From Nitrospirota bacterium (GTDB lineage: Bacteria > Nitrospirota > Nitrospiria > JACQBZ01), in contig JACQHO010000215.1 of the NCBI GenBank assembly GCA_016198945.1, positions 1-8,361 of the forward strand: DNA of 8,361 nucleotides. Direction: 5' to 3'. Numbering within the stretch: position 1 is the first letter of the stretch; every line of letters begins with the position of its first letter. Shown in pieces: positions 1 to 7,827 of this stretch. Position numbers and translations under genes: made by a program. The notes beneath the pieces were generated by a model. It searched no databases. It saw only the letters and a list, made by a program, of their open reading frames with translations, and was not told where the DNA came from.

Positions 1-1796
1 GAATCACCCGGCACGGGATTGCAGCATTTGGAAAGATGAACCAGCAGATCCCCGATCCCCTTGATCTTGACCCCGGTCGGACGAATGCCGATCTTGCGGA
101 TCAGTCTATCGGCCAGCCCTTCCTTCATGGCGGCGGCCGGCTGCAACGCCCGGATCACCTGCTCGGTCGTGATCCGCCCGTACCCGATCGCGACCAGGAG
201 ATCCTCCGGGGTTGCGATCCCGAACTCCTTCGTGAGCGCCGTCATGCGGTCCGGCTTGAACGCCTCGGTCGAACTTAAATTATGGCGGTGCAGCGCCCGC
301 TCGAGCAGCTTTTTCCCCACATCCAGGCCGCGGATGCGCTCTTCCGTCTTGATATAGTGCTTGATCTTCGTCTTGGCGCGCGCGGTCCGGACCCACTTCA
401 GCCAGTCCTTGCTGGGCGCATGATTCGGCGAGGTCGTGATCTCGACCGAATCGCCGCTCAGAAGCCGTTGCCGCAGCGGAACCAGTTTCCCGTTCACTTT
501 CGCGCCCGAGCAGTGGTTTCCCACTTCGGTATGAACGCTGTAGGCAAAGTCGATCGGACAGGCCCCCTTGGCCAGTTCCTTGACGTCCCCCTTGGGGGTG
601 AAGACGTAGATGACGTCGGGGAAAAGGTCCATCTTGACCGAATCCATGAACTGCCGGTTGTCGGCCAGATCCTGCTGCCACTCGACCAACTGACGGAGCC
701 ATCCGAACACCCGATCGGTTTTCTGATCGATCTGGCCCTTTTCTTTGTACCGCCAGTGCGCCGCGATCCCTTCTTCCGCCACGTTGTGCATCTCTTGCGT
801 GCGGATCTGGACCTCCACGTGATGCCCCTTCGGACCGACGATCGTGGTATGAAGGGATTGATACCCATTCGATTTCGGCACGCCGATATAATCCTTGAAC
901 CGTCCCGGAACCGGACGCCAGAGCGAATGGATCATTCCCAGAATGGCGTAACAATTCATCTTGGTGTCCGTGATGATCCGGACCGCCGCCAGGTCGTAGA
1001 CCTCTTCGAAGGGAATCCCCTGCCGCTCCATCTTCTGGTAGATCCCAAACAGATGTTTGGAGCGGCCCAGCACCTGGCCCTTGAAACCGTATTCGGCCAG
1101 ATTCGCCCGGATCATCTTCGTGATCTCCTGGATGTACTTCTCCCGCACCTCCTGCCGCTGGGCCACCTTTTTGAGCAGGTTGTTGTACATCTCGGACTTG
1201 AGGTAACGGAAACAGAGGTCCTCCAACTCGGTTCGCATCCAGCCGATTCCGAGCCGGTTGGCCAGCGGCGCGAAAATATCCAATGTCTCCTGGGCGATTC
1301 GTTTTTGCTTTTCCTCGGGAAGATAATGAAGGGTCCGCATATTGTGGAGGCGGTCCGCCAGCTTGATCAGAATAACGCGGATGTCCTCGGACATCGAAAG
1401 GAGCATCTTTCGAAAGTTCTCGGCCTGCTTCTCTTCGCGGGTCTTGAACTGGATCTTGCCGATCTTGGTGACTCCGTCGACCAGATAGGCCACCTCTTTC
1501 CCGAACTTCCGCTCGATCTCGGCCATGGGAACGTCCGTATCCTCCATGGTGTCGTGAAGCAATCCGGCCACGAGGGACGGGACATCCAGTTTGAGTTCGG
1601 CGATGATTCGGGCCACCTGAAGCGGGTGCTGCAGGAACGGCTCGCCCGACTCGCGCTTCTGTCCCTCATGGGCCTTGGCCGAAAATTCATAGGCCTCCCG
1701 GATGGGTTGCGCGTCGGCCTGCGCGTTGTAGTTCTGAAGCGCCTGTACGATCATCTCAACCGAAACCGGCGGGGTATCGCGAAGCTTCAGCGCCAT
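1..1796 (-). CDS. rel: Bifunctional (p)ppGpp synthetase/hydrolase, RelA/SpoT family, C-terminus cut off by the window edge
   Basis: This enzyme makes and degrades the stringent-response alarmone (p)ppGpp in the cytoplasm, transferring pyrophosphate from ATP to GTP/GDP or removing it. 598 codons are visible, starting at ATG 1796. The family is usually about 700-740 residues, so part of the zinc-finger/CC domain and the ACT domain lie outside the window. The N-terminal HD hydrolase domain has H57 and the H81-D82 pair in LLHDTMEDT, so hydrolase activity looks intact. The synthetase domain carries D268 in VYDLAAVR, then R299-F-K-D302, the YQSLHTT motif (312-318) and E328 in VEVQIRT. The basic RFKD form is typical of bifunctional enzymes, whereas synthetase-only RelA has an acidic version. 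A TGS domain covers about 395-455, and the visible end has the Cys pair C591-C592 in CCNPVPGD. The gene begins one base after the recJ stop, so it is probably translated with recJ. The name spoT would be equally valid. Confidence 0.96.
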   Translation of the reverse strand, partial: MALKLRDTPPVSVEMIVQALQNYNAQADAQPIREAYEFSAKAHEGQKRESGEPFLQHPLQVARIIAELKLDVPSLVAGLLHDTMEDTDVPMAEIERKFGKEVAYLVDGVTKIGKIQFKTREEKQAENFRKMLLSMSEDIRVILIKLADRLHNMRTLHYLPEEKQKRIAQETLDIFAPLANRLGIGWMRTELEDLCFRYLKSEMYNNLLKKVAQRQEVREKYIQEITKMIRANLAEYGFKGQVLGRSKHLFGIYQKMERQGIPFEEVYDLAAVRIITDTKMNCYAILGMIHSLWRPVPGRFKDYIGVPKSNGYQSLHTTIVGPKGHHVEVQIRTQEMHNVAEEGIAAHWRYKEKGQIDQKTDRVFGWLRQLVEWQQDLADNRQFMDSVKMDLFPDVIYVFTPKGDVKELAKGACPIDFAYSVHTEVGNHCSGAKVNGKLVPLRQRLLSGDSVEITTSPNHAPSKDWLKWVRTARAKTKIKHYIKTEERIRGLDVGKKLLERALHRHNLSSTEAFKPDRMTALTKEFGIATPEDLLVAIGYGRITTEQVIRALQPAAAMKEGLADRLIRKIGIRPTGVKIKGIGDLLVHLSKCCNPVPGD

Positions 1797-1797
1797 C

Positions 1798-3510
1798 TCA
1801 GGCCTCTCCGGAAGGTCGGAAGTCTTTTAATCGGAGCTGAATCCTCTCGCGGCCCTGCCAGACATTTCGCTCCGGCGTAAAGGCCAGGTCCAGCCGGGAA
1901 CCGCCCCGGATGACGGCCATTCGCTCCCCCATTCGAAATCCGATCACATCCAGCATCGGTCCGTCCGACCCGCCGGATCGTTTGGCGTAAAACTTCACGT
2001 GATTGTTGCCGACGATTCGCGGGTTGACCGGAATCACCTGCCGGAGGAGCAGCGTCGGCTCCGGATTGGCCGGCCCAAAGGGGGCCAGGCCCTCCAACTC
2101 GCCCACCAACCCCGGCGTTACGTCCTCCCATTCCACCGCTGCGTCGATCTCTTGTTTTGGTCGAAAATCCTCGGGGCCCAGGGTTTCCAACACTATGGAC
2201 GACAGACGCTCGCGCAGGGCCGGAATATTCTCCTCCCGAAGGGTCATCCCCGCGGCGGAATAATGGCCGCCGAACCGGATCAGCAGATCCCGACACCGCC
2301 CCAGTCCCTCGCAGAGATGAAACCCGGAGATGCTCCTGGCCGACCCCTTGGCGAGACCGTCCGGATCAACCGCGAGCAGGACCGTCGGACGGCAATATCG
2401 TTCCACCAGGCGGGCCGCCACGATCCCGACCACGCCCAGGTGCCATTGGCGTGAGGCCAGAACGATGCAGCCGTCATTCTGAAAATCGTATTCCGTCTCC
2501 ACGCGCGCGCAGGCCTCCTCCAGAATCCGATCCTCGATCTCCTGCCGAAGCCGGTTTTGCCGATCCATGGACTGGGCAATCCGCAGGGCCTCTTCCCGGG
2601 ATCGCGTTGTCAGAAGGCGTACCGCCTCCCCCGCATCCGTCAGACGCCCGGCCGCATTGATCCGGGGCGCCAGCGTGAATCCAACCGTGCCGGTCCGGAT
2701 GGACGTTTCCTTGAGCCCCGCCACCTCTTTGAGCGCCTGAATGCCGGGACGACGGCCTTCCGTCAGTTGCTTTAAACCCTCCTTGACCAGGAACCGGTTC
2801 TCCCCCGTCAAGGGGGAAACATCCGCGATCGTCCCGAGAGCGACCAGATCCAGTCCATCAGTCTGGACTTGTCCCGTCAGCGCCTGAATGACTTTGAAGG
2901 CCAGCCCGGCCGTGCAGAGTCCTTTTTCCGGATAACCGGCATCGGCCCGTTTGGGATTCAAAAGCGCCGTGGCCGGGGGAAGCTCGGACGGCGTCTCATG
3001 GTGATCCGTCACGATCACGTCCATCCCGAGGGAAGCGGCCAGACGGATCTCCTCCATCGAGGTGGTTCCACAATCGGCCGTGATCAACAGTGCTGTGCCC
3101 CGATGATGGAGCGTCCGGATCGCGGATTCGTTTAAACCGTATCCTTCCTTCAGGCGATGGGGAATGTAGAAGTCGGCCTCCAGCCCCTGACGCTTGAAAA
3201 AGTCCAGGTAGAGGGTGGTCGCCGTCACGCCGTCCACATCGTAATCGCCGTAAACCACGACCCGTTCCGACCGGCGGACGGCCGCGCGGATCCGGGAAAC
3301 CGCCCGGTCCATTTCGTTCAACCGGAACGGATCCAATAGATCAGACGCCGAGGGATTCAGGAACGATCGCGCCGCTTCCGGCACGCGGATGCCGCGATTC
3401 ATTAGAACCGACGCCGTCGCCGGCCGGAGGCTCAGCTCCCGCATCAGTCGTGAATGCGTTTCCGCATCGAGTAGCGGTTGCACCCACCGTTTGGAATACA
3501 CCGTCGCCAT
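1798..3510 (-). CDS. recJ: Single-stranded-DNA-specific 5'-3' exonuclease RecJ
   Basis: RecJ degrades single-stranded DNA from the 5' end in recombination repair, mismatch repair and processing of stalled forks. The 570 residues fit the family (E. coli RecJ is 577). The DHH phosphoesterase core shows motif I GDYDVDG (88-94), ADCG (145-148) and TDHH (168-171), whose Asp and His residues bind the catalytic divalent metals. PRINAAGR (282-289) follows. The DHHA1 part has SGFHLCEGL (395-403) and the GGH motif at 414-416. The remaining C-terminal 120 or so residues match the RecJ OB-like domain in position and length. The ATG at 3510 keeps the N-terminal KRWVQPLL segment seen in many RecJ proteins. 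No Shine-Dalgarno precedes it, and a strong promoter ends only a few bases upstream, so the transcript is probably leaderless. The stop lies one base before rel. All key residues are present. Confidence 0.97.
   Translation of the reverse strand: MATVYSKRWVQPLLDAETHSRLMRELSLRPATASVLMNRGIRVPEAARSFLNPSASDLLDPFRLNEMDRAVSRIRAAVRRSERVVVYGDYDVDGVTATTLYLDFFKRQGLEADFYIPHRLKEGYGLNESAIRTLHHRGTALLITADCGTTSMEEIRLAASLGMDVIVTDHHETPSELPPATALLNPKRADAGYPEKGLCTAGLAFKVIQALTGQVQTDGLDLVALGTIADVSPLTGENRFLVKEGLKQLTEGRRPGIQALKEVAGLKETSIRTGTVGFTLAPRINAAGRLTDAGEAVRLLTTRSREEALRIAQSMDRQNRLRQEIEDRILEEACARVETEYDFQNDGCIVLASRQWHLGVVGIVAARLVERYCRPTVLLAVDPDGLAKGSARSISGFHLCEGLGRCRDLLIRFGGHYSAAGMTLREENIPALRERLSSIVLETLGPEDFRPKQEIDAAVEWEDVTPGLVGELEGLAPFGPANPEPTLLLRQVIPVNPRIVGNNHVKFYAKRSGGSDGPMLDVIGFRMGERMAVIRGGSRLDLAFTPERNVWQGRERIQLRLKDFRPSGEA
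1804..1809 (-). promoter_or_regulatory. Ribosome binding site of rel, inside the end of recJ
   Basis: GGAGAG (minus strand) lies 7 bases before the rel ATG, inside the last codons of recJ. It supports the start at 1796, and its position suggests that ribosomes ending recJ can re-initiate on rel. Confidence 0.7.
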
Positions 3511-3511
3511 A

Positions 3512-3547
3512 TCGAAATATCATAGGCCAATGGATTGGGTTTGTCAA
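3512..3547 (-). promoter_or_regulatory. Sigma-70-type promoter of recJ-rel with -10 almost touching the start codon
   Basis: On the minus strand the -35 hexamer is TTGACA (3547-3542, full consensus), the spacer is 17 bp, and the -10 hexamer is TATGAT (3524-3519, five of six consensus bases). A standard discriminator would place transcription start at the A at about 3512, two bases before the recJ ATG, or at the A of the ATG itself (3510). This is the best promoter match I found in the window, and it separates recJ-rel from the sec genes as a transcription unit. Initiation here is an inference from the hexamers and spacing. Confidence 0.82.
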
Positions 3548-3550
3548 ACC
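3527..3550. repeat. Two adjoining palindromes over the -35 and spacer of the recJ promoter (possible operator)
   Basis: GGTTTG-T-CAAACC (3538-3550) is a perfect inverted repeat with 6-bp arms that covers the -35 element. CCAAT-GG-ATTGG (3527-3538) is a perfect inverted repeat with 5-bp arms in the spacer. They share base 3538, and their centres are 11.5 bp apart, close to one helical turn. This placement would suit a repressor that blocks RNA polymerase. Neither matches a LexA box I know. Chance occurrence cannot be excluded. Confidence 0.4.
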
Positions 3551-3563
3551 AGCGGGGGTGTTG

Positions 3564-3579
3564 AAAAACGCTTAAAAAA
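3564..3579. promoter_or_regulatory. Phased A-tracts upstream of the recJ promoter
   Basis: An A5 tract (3564-3568) and an A6 tract (3574-3579) have centres 10.5 bp apart, one helical turn, at about -54 and -65 relative to the predicted start. Such phasing usually bends DNA and can act as an UP-like element. On the transcribed strand of the gene upstream, the T6 run could instead belong to a weak terminator. Confidence 0.35.
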
Positions 3580-3599
3580 CGACGAGGAATGAACGGTCG
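3574..3599 (-). terminator. Weak candidate Rho-independent terminator after the DUF4388/J/TPR gene
   Basis: On the minus strand CGAC and GTCG can pair as a 4-bp stem around a 12-base loop, followed directly by six T residues. The stem is too short to be convincing. It is listed because it lies about 20 bases after the stop codon and before the recJ promoter, where a terminator would be expected. Confidence 0.2.
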
Positions 3600-3618
3600 G
3601 GGAGGTGAATCAACAGGA

Positions 3619-5223
3619 CTAAGTCTGAAGTTTTTTTAACTCGTCATTCGCCGAACGGTTGGTCGGGTCCCAGACCAGCGCTTCTTCAAATTGCCGCTGG
3701 GCCCGCTGGACCATTCCGCCTTTTTTATAAAGCAGCCCGAGCCCGATGTAGTGATCCACACCGGATGGATCGAGTTCAATCGCCTTTTTATAATGGGTCT
3801 CGGCATCCCGCTGCCGGCCGGGGATCTGGGTCAACGCCTTGGCCAGAAAGGCATGATGACCGGCTTTGTCCGGAGCGACCTTGACGACTCCCTCAAAATA
3901 ATAGGCCGCCGTTTTGAAATCCCCCCTCTGAAGAGCCTGCTGTCCCTGTTGCACTCTTCCCGCGATTGATGACCCGGTGTCTTCGCGCGGCCCCTTGAAT
4001 TTTTTCAGGGTCAATCCCGTATCATAGTCCTTGCGTTTTCGTTCCATCAAAAGGGTGTCGTACGCTTCGGTAATGCGCCGGAAAAGCGTTTCGAATTGGG
4101 GGGTGAATTCCTCCAGGCCGGATTGGAAATGCCGGTCCGGATGGTATTCCTTGGCCAGACGGAAATAGGCCCGCTTGATCTCATCGCGCGTCGCCTCTCT
4201 TTGAAGCCCCAGCACCTCATAGTAGTCCTGATGCTGCAACGCTTCATAGGCCTCCCGGATTCTTTGTTTCGTCAGATGGGCTTCCTGTTCCTCTTTTCGG
4301 AAGATTTCCTCGCGGCCTTCAACGACCGCCTCTTGCTGCTCCTGCTTGACCTCCATCACCAGCGCTTCCTCAACCAAAGGAGCTTCTTCCGCCGGTTTGA
4401 ACGTTTCGGATTCCGGCGGCGGGGACGCCTCACGGGCGCGATCCTGAACGGTCTCCACCCCTTCGGCGGGCATCGCCTCCGCCGGTGCTTCAGGTTTGAG
4501 ATCGGTGATGCCGATCTCGACCAGTCCGACGGAAAGAAAGAAATAGAGGAGCTTCAGGGTCTCAAAGGCCGGGAGCTCGGACGCCGCAAGGATTTCGGAG
4601 ATCGTGCTCCTGCCGTCCATCTGCACCAGCAGCTTCCGTTCCGCGTCCGTCAACTTGATGTCCTGGAAGAGAATCAACGGGTCCGTCGTGATCTGCAAGA
4701 CCGTATTCATGGACGGCAGCTCGTTTCGGAGACGGATGAGATCGTTGATCCGGCGGATGCCGTCCAGAATCAGATTGGCCGTGCTCATTTTAAGCATGAT
4801 GACTTCCTGGGACGGCAGCGGGCCTTCCTCAAAAACGTATTCCCCGTCCAGCCAGGTAAAGACGCTCAGAATGATTTCCTTGACCTGATGGGTGACCGCC
4901 CAGAAGAGATCCTTGGCGGAGAGAAATCCCAGCTCCACCAGAACCGTTCCAAACCGTTTTTGAGTCGTGCGGGTGATCTCCGAGGCTTTTTCGTACTGGC
5001 CGAACGTGATCTTGCCGATTTTAAGGAGCAGTTCACCCAGCCAGTCGTCCTGATACCGGGATGCGGCGAAGATGATGTCGCCGTCTTTGATGAAGATCGA
5101 TTTGTGTTGATCGTTCCGCCGAACAACCAGCACACCCGTTTTTTTCTGCCGTTGCAGCTGGGTCAGAATCTTCGGAAGCCGTTGATCCCGAAACCTCCCG
5201 GATACAGGCACATTACCCTCCAT
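3619..5223 (-). CDS. DUF4388 (PATAN-like) protein with J domain and C-terminal TPRs
   Basis: This is a 534-residue soluble protein of unknown function; I see no signal peptide or membrane segment. Residues about 6-160 match the DUF4388/PATAN type, with SGRFRDQRLPKILTQL, a GVLVV strand and FIKDGDIIFAASRYQDDWLGELL. Residues about 160-240 form a helical extension. Residues about 241-315 are a Glu/Pro/Ala-rich, probably disordered linker. A J domain spans about 333-401 (DYYEVLGL, AYFRLAKEYHPDRH) with the HPD tripeptide at 361-363 that stimulates Hsp70 ATPase. Three TPR-like repeats follow at about 424-521 (AIELDPS and ALVWDPT are typical turns), ending six residues past the last TPR-like Asn. There is no Gly/Phe-rich region or zinc centre, so it is not DnaJ itself but a class C J protein. 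The ATG at 5223 has AAGG six bases upstream and lies 14 bp after secF, so co-transcription with the sec genes is likely. A role as a DnaK co-chaperone scaffold is inference. Confidence 0.9.
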   Translation of the reverse strand: MEGNVPVSGRFRDQRLPKILTQLQRQKKTGVLVVRRNDQHKSIFIKDGDIIFAASRYQDDWLGELLLKIGKITFGQYEKASEITRTTQKRFGTVLVELGFLSAKDLFWAVTHQVKEIILSVFTWLDGEYVFEEGPLPSQEVIMLKMSTANLILDGIRRINDLIRLRNELPSMNTVLQITTDPLILFQDIKLTDAERKLLVQMDGRSTISEILAASELPAFETLKLLYFFLSVGLVEIGITDLKPEAPAEAMPAEGVETVQDRAREASPPPESETFKPAEEAPLVEEALVMEVKQEQQEAVVEGREEIFRKEEQEAHLTKQRIREAYEALQHQDYYEVLGLQREATRDEIKRAYFRLAKEYHPDRHFQSGLEEFTPQFETLFRRITEAYDTLLMERKRKDYDTGLTLKKFKGPREDTGSSIAGRVQQGQQALQRGDFKTAAYYFEGVVKVAPDKAGHHAFLAKALTQIPGRQRDAETHYKKAIELDPSGVDHYIGLGLLYKKGGMVQRAQRQFEEALVWDPTNRSANDELKKLQT

Positions 5224-5237
5224 GACCGACCTTCATC

Positions 5238-6155
5238 TCATGCGCGTTTGAGCAGCTTGCCCCGGCTCCCTCTCCATACCGCCAGGATCGGACTGGCGAC
5301 GAAGATCGAGGAGTAGGTCCCGACGAGAACGCCCGTTAGGAGGGTGAAGGAAAAATCATGAATGACCTCTCCGCCGAAGAAGAACAGCGCGACCAGGACC
5401 AGGACGACGGTCAATGAGACCACAATCGTCCGGCTGAGAACCTGGTTGATCCCGCCGTTGATCATCTCTTCCAGCGACTCCCGACGCCGGTGCTTCAGGT
5501 TTTCACGAATCCGATCGAAAACCACCACGGTATCCGTCAGAGAATAACCGGCCAGCGTCAACAGGGCCGTCACGATGAGCAGCGTGATCTCCTTATCCAG
5601 GATATAAAGAATCCCCAGGACCGCCAGCACGTCATGAAAGGTCGCGAGGGCGGCCGCGATCCCGAACCGGAACTCAAAGCGGACCGCGATATAAAGGATG
5701 ATCCCGATCATCGAAAAGACGACGGCGATGACGGCCTTCCTCTGAAGCTCCTGCCCGATGGTCGGACCGATGGCGGTGCTGCTGTCCACCACAAACCGGT
5801 TGGTCGAGATTTCCCGTTCAAAGACCTGGACGATCCGATTGGCCACGTCTTCCTGAATGGTGTTCTGTTGTTTCACCCGGATCAGAAGTTTGTTTCCTTG
5901 CGTGAATTCCTGAAGCTCGGCGTCCGGAAACCCATGATCCGACAGAACCCGGCGGGCTTCGTCGATCTTGATCGGTTGCTCGAATTTCAGCTGGACGGCG
6001 GTTCCTCCCGCAAAGTCGATGCCCAGATTCGCCTGGCCCCGCCCGATCTGGATGAGGGCGACCAGCCCCAGAAGCGCCATGATGCCGGAAAAACCAAACG
6101 CGTAGTTTCTCTTGCTGATAAAATCTATTTTCGTCTTTCCTAATATTTCAAGCAT
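5238..6155 (-). CDS. secF: Protein translocase subunit SecF
   Basis: SecF is an inner-membrane protein that pairs with SecD and uses the proton gradient to complete preprotein export through SecYEG. The 305 residues match the family length. Visible are a first membrane helix at about 20-37, the GIDFAGGT motif (45-52) that opens the periplasmic P1 domain, and five more hydrophobic helices at about 140-158, 165-185, 190-212, 243-260 and 268-292. The VVFDRIREN motif (211-219) in the fourth segment includes D214, part of the conserved RND-type proton-path region. The C-terminus is short and basic (RGKLLKRA). The start has AGGAG five bases upstream of the ATG, and the gene begins 22 bp after secD ends. 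This order is the usual yajC-secD-secF arrangement. No anomalies are seen. Confidence 0.97.
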   Translation of the reverse strand: MLEILGKTKIDFISKRNYAFGFSGIMALLGLVALIQIGRGQANLGIDFAGGTAVQLKFEQPIKIDEARRVLSDHGFPDAELQEFTQGNKLLIRVKQQNTIQEDVANRIVQVFEREISTNRFVVDSSTAIGPTIGQELQRKAVIAVVFSMIGIILYIAVRFEFRFGIAAALATFHDVLAVLGILYILDKEITLLIVTALLTLAGYSLTDTVVVFDRIRENLKHRRRESLEEMINGGINQVLSRTIVVSLTVVLVLVALFFFGGEVIHDFSFTLLTGVLVGTYSSIFVASPILAVWRGSRGKLLKRA

Positions 6156-6177
6156 GCACTCTCCTGATGAATAGATT

Positions 6178-7818
6178 TTAAATGCTCAACCGCTGCAGCT
6201 TCCACCGGCTGTTGATAAAATCAAAAACAATCTTCGTTCCCACCAGGGCCGTGAATAGGTTGATGGCAATCCCCAGGCTCAGGCTGACGGCGAATCCTTT
6301 GATCGGGCCGGTGCCGAACAGAAAGAGAACCACCGCCGTGATCAGCGTCGTCACGTGGGAATCAACGATTGTCAGGAAGGCCTTGTCATAGCCGCCGTCT
6401 ATCGCCAGACGGACCGGCTTTCCCTGCCGGAGTTCTTCCCGGATTCGCTCAAAGATCAGCACATTGGAATCCACGCCCATGCCGATCGTCAGAATAATGC
6501 CGGCAATACCGGGCAGAGTCAAGGTGGCGTTCATCGCCGCCAACCCCCCCATCAGTACGATCAGGTTCAGGACCAGGGCCATGTCCGCGACCATGCCGGA
6601 CATCCGGTAATAGATCATCATAAACAGAATCACCAGGATGCCGGCCAGCACGGTCGCCCGGATTCCCATCCGGATCGAGTCCTCTCCCAGCGACGGACCG
6701 ACCGTGAGATCCTGAATCGTTCGCACGGGCGCCGGGAGCGCGCCGGCCCTCAAGACAATGGCCAGGTCGTTCGCCTCCTGCGTCGTAAAACTGCCGGTGA
6801 TCTGCGCATTCCCGCCTGAAATCCGATCCTGGATGACCGGCGCCGAATAGACGTTGTTGTCCAGGATGATCGCCAGGCGTTTTTTCACGTTTTCACCCGT
6901 GATTCGTTCAAACACCTGCGCGCCGGCGCCGTCCATGCTGATCGAGACATACGGCTCATTGAACTGACCGATGCTCACGCGGGCGTCCGTCAGAACATCC
7001 CCGGTCATCATGATTCGTTTTTTAATGAGATAGGGCCGTTTCCGAATCTCCCCGGTTTCGGAGTCGATGAGCCGCTCAAACATAAGCTCGTCCCCTTCCG
7101 GAACCTTGCTCCCGTACTCGGCCAGGAAAGTCTCTTCATTCAGGGTGGTGATCGAAAGCGGAAGCGTGCGGCTCATCGGATGGTCTTCATCCAGGAGCTT
7201 GAACTCCAGGAGCGCCGTCTTTCCGATCAGATCCTTCGCCCGCTTGGAATCCTTCACACCGGGAAGCTGAATCACGATCTGACGGGCCCCCTGCCGCTGG
7301 ATCAACGGCTCGGCCACGCCGAACTGGTCGATCCGATTCCGAATCGTCTCGAGCGCCTGAGTGGTCGCGGAATCCTTGATCCGGATCACTTCACCCTCGC
7401 GGAGATGATAAACCAGATCGTTGTCCTGGGACTCCTTCTGAATGAAGTTGGAGTAATTCGCCTCGATCTTCTTTGCGACGTCGGCCTTTTTTCCCGGGTC
7501 GGACAACGTGACGATCAAGTCCGAAGGACCGACCCGCTTCACCGATGCCACCGGAAGTTTCTCGGAATCCAGAAAGTCTTTGATGGAAGACGCCGTGCGT
7601 TCCACCAGGTTCTCAACCGCCTTCTCTTCCTCAACCTCCAGAACCATATGGATTCCTCCCTGGAGATCCAGGCCCAAGGTTATGCCGCGGCTCGGCATAA
7701 CGTTCTTCCACCAGTCCGGCAGCAGGGGATAGACCGGGGTGGACGGCAAGAAAAAGATGATGGAGATCAAAACAGTGATGCTCAACAGCAACAGTCGTCC
7801 TCGAATCCCTCGTTTCAC
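6178..7818 (-). CDS. secD: Protein translocase subunit SecD, GTG start
   Basis: SecD is the larger half of the SecDF complex, which pulls preproteins out of SecYEG on the periplasmic side using the proton motive force. The 546 residues fall within the usual range. A first membrane helix lies at about 8-25, followed by the signature ITLGLDLQGG (46-55). The large periplasmic region contains IRNRIDQFGVAEP (159-171) and the LRAGALPAPV motif (357-366). Five more membrane helices follow at about 386-404, 409-428, 434-455, 484-502 and 507-532. GMGVDSNVLIFERIREEL (446-463) contains D450, a residue of the RND-type proton path. The start is GTG at 7818 (protein MKRGIRGRLLLL), chosen because GGAGG lies nine bases upstream and the first helix follows directly. 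The gene begins 54 bp after yajC, and that gap holds a perfect palindrome. Confidence 0.97.
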   Translation of the reverse strand: MKRGIRGRLLLLSITVLISIIFFLPSTPVYPLLPDWWKNVMPSRGITLGLDLQGGIHMVLEVEEEKAVENLVERTASSIKDFLDSEKLPVASVKRVGPSDLIVTLSDPGKKADVAKKIEANYSNFIQKESQDNDLVYHLREGEVIRIKDSATTQALETIRNRIDQFGVAEPLIQRQGARQIVIQLPGVKDSKRAKDLIGKTALLEFKLLDEDHPMSRTLPLSITTLNEETFLAEYGSKVPEGDELMFERLIDSETGEIRKRPYLIKKRIMMTGDVLTDARVSIGQFNEPYVSISMDGAGAQVFERITGENVKKRLAIILDNNVYSAPVIQDRISGGNAQITGSFTTQEANDLAIVLRAGALPAPVRTIQDLTVGPSLGEDSIRMGIRATVLAGILVILFMMIYYRMSGMVADMALVLNLIVLMGGLAAMNATLTLPGIAGIILTIGMGVDSNVLIFERIREELRQGKPVRLAIDGGYDKAFLTIVDSHVTTLITAVVLFLFGTGPIKGFAVSLSLGIAINLFTALVGTKIVFDFINSRWKLQRLSI

Positions 7819-7827
7819 GTCGTGTAT

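Noticed and set aside
282..1880. A 532-codon open frame on the plus strand
   Set aside because: It lies exactly opposite rel, which has full family motifs, and extends into the end of recJ. The translation is Leu/Arg/His-rich without a recognisable domain, as expected from antisense of GC-rich codons.
3538..3550. LexA-type SOS operator at recJ
   Set aside because: The palindrome lacks the CTGT-N8-ACAG and GAAC-N4-GTTC patterns, so SOS control cannot be claimed from the sequence.
4096..5316. A 406-codon open frame on the plus strand
   Set aside because: It is antisense to the DUF4388/J/TPR gene and the end of secF. It has low-complexity Leu/Phe/Arg content and no domain, and the minus-strand gene has clear J-domain and TPR motifs.
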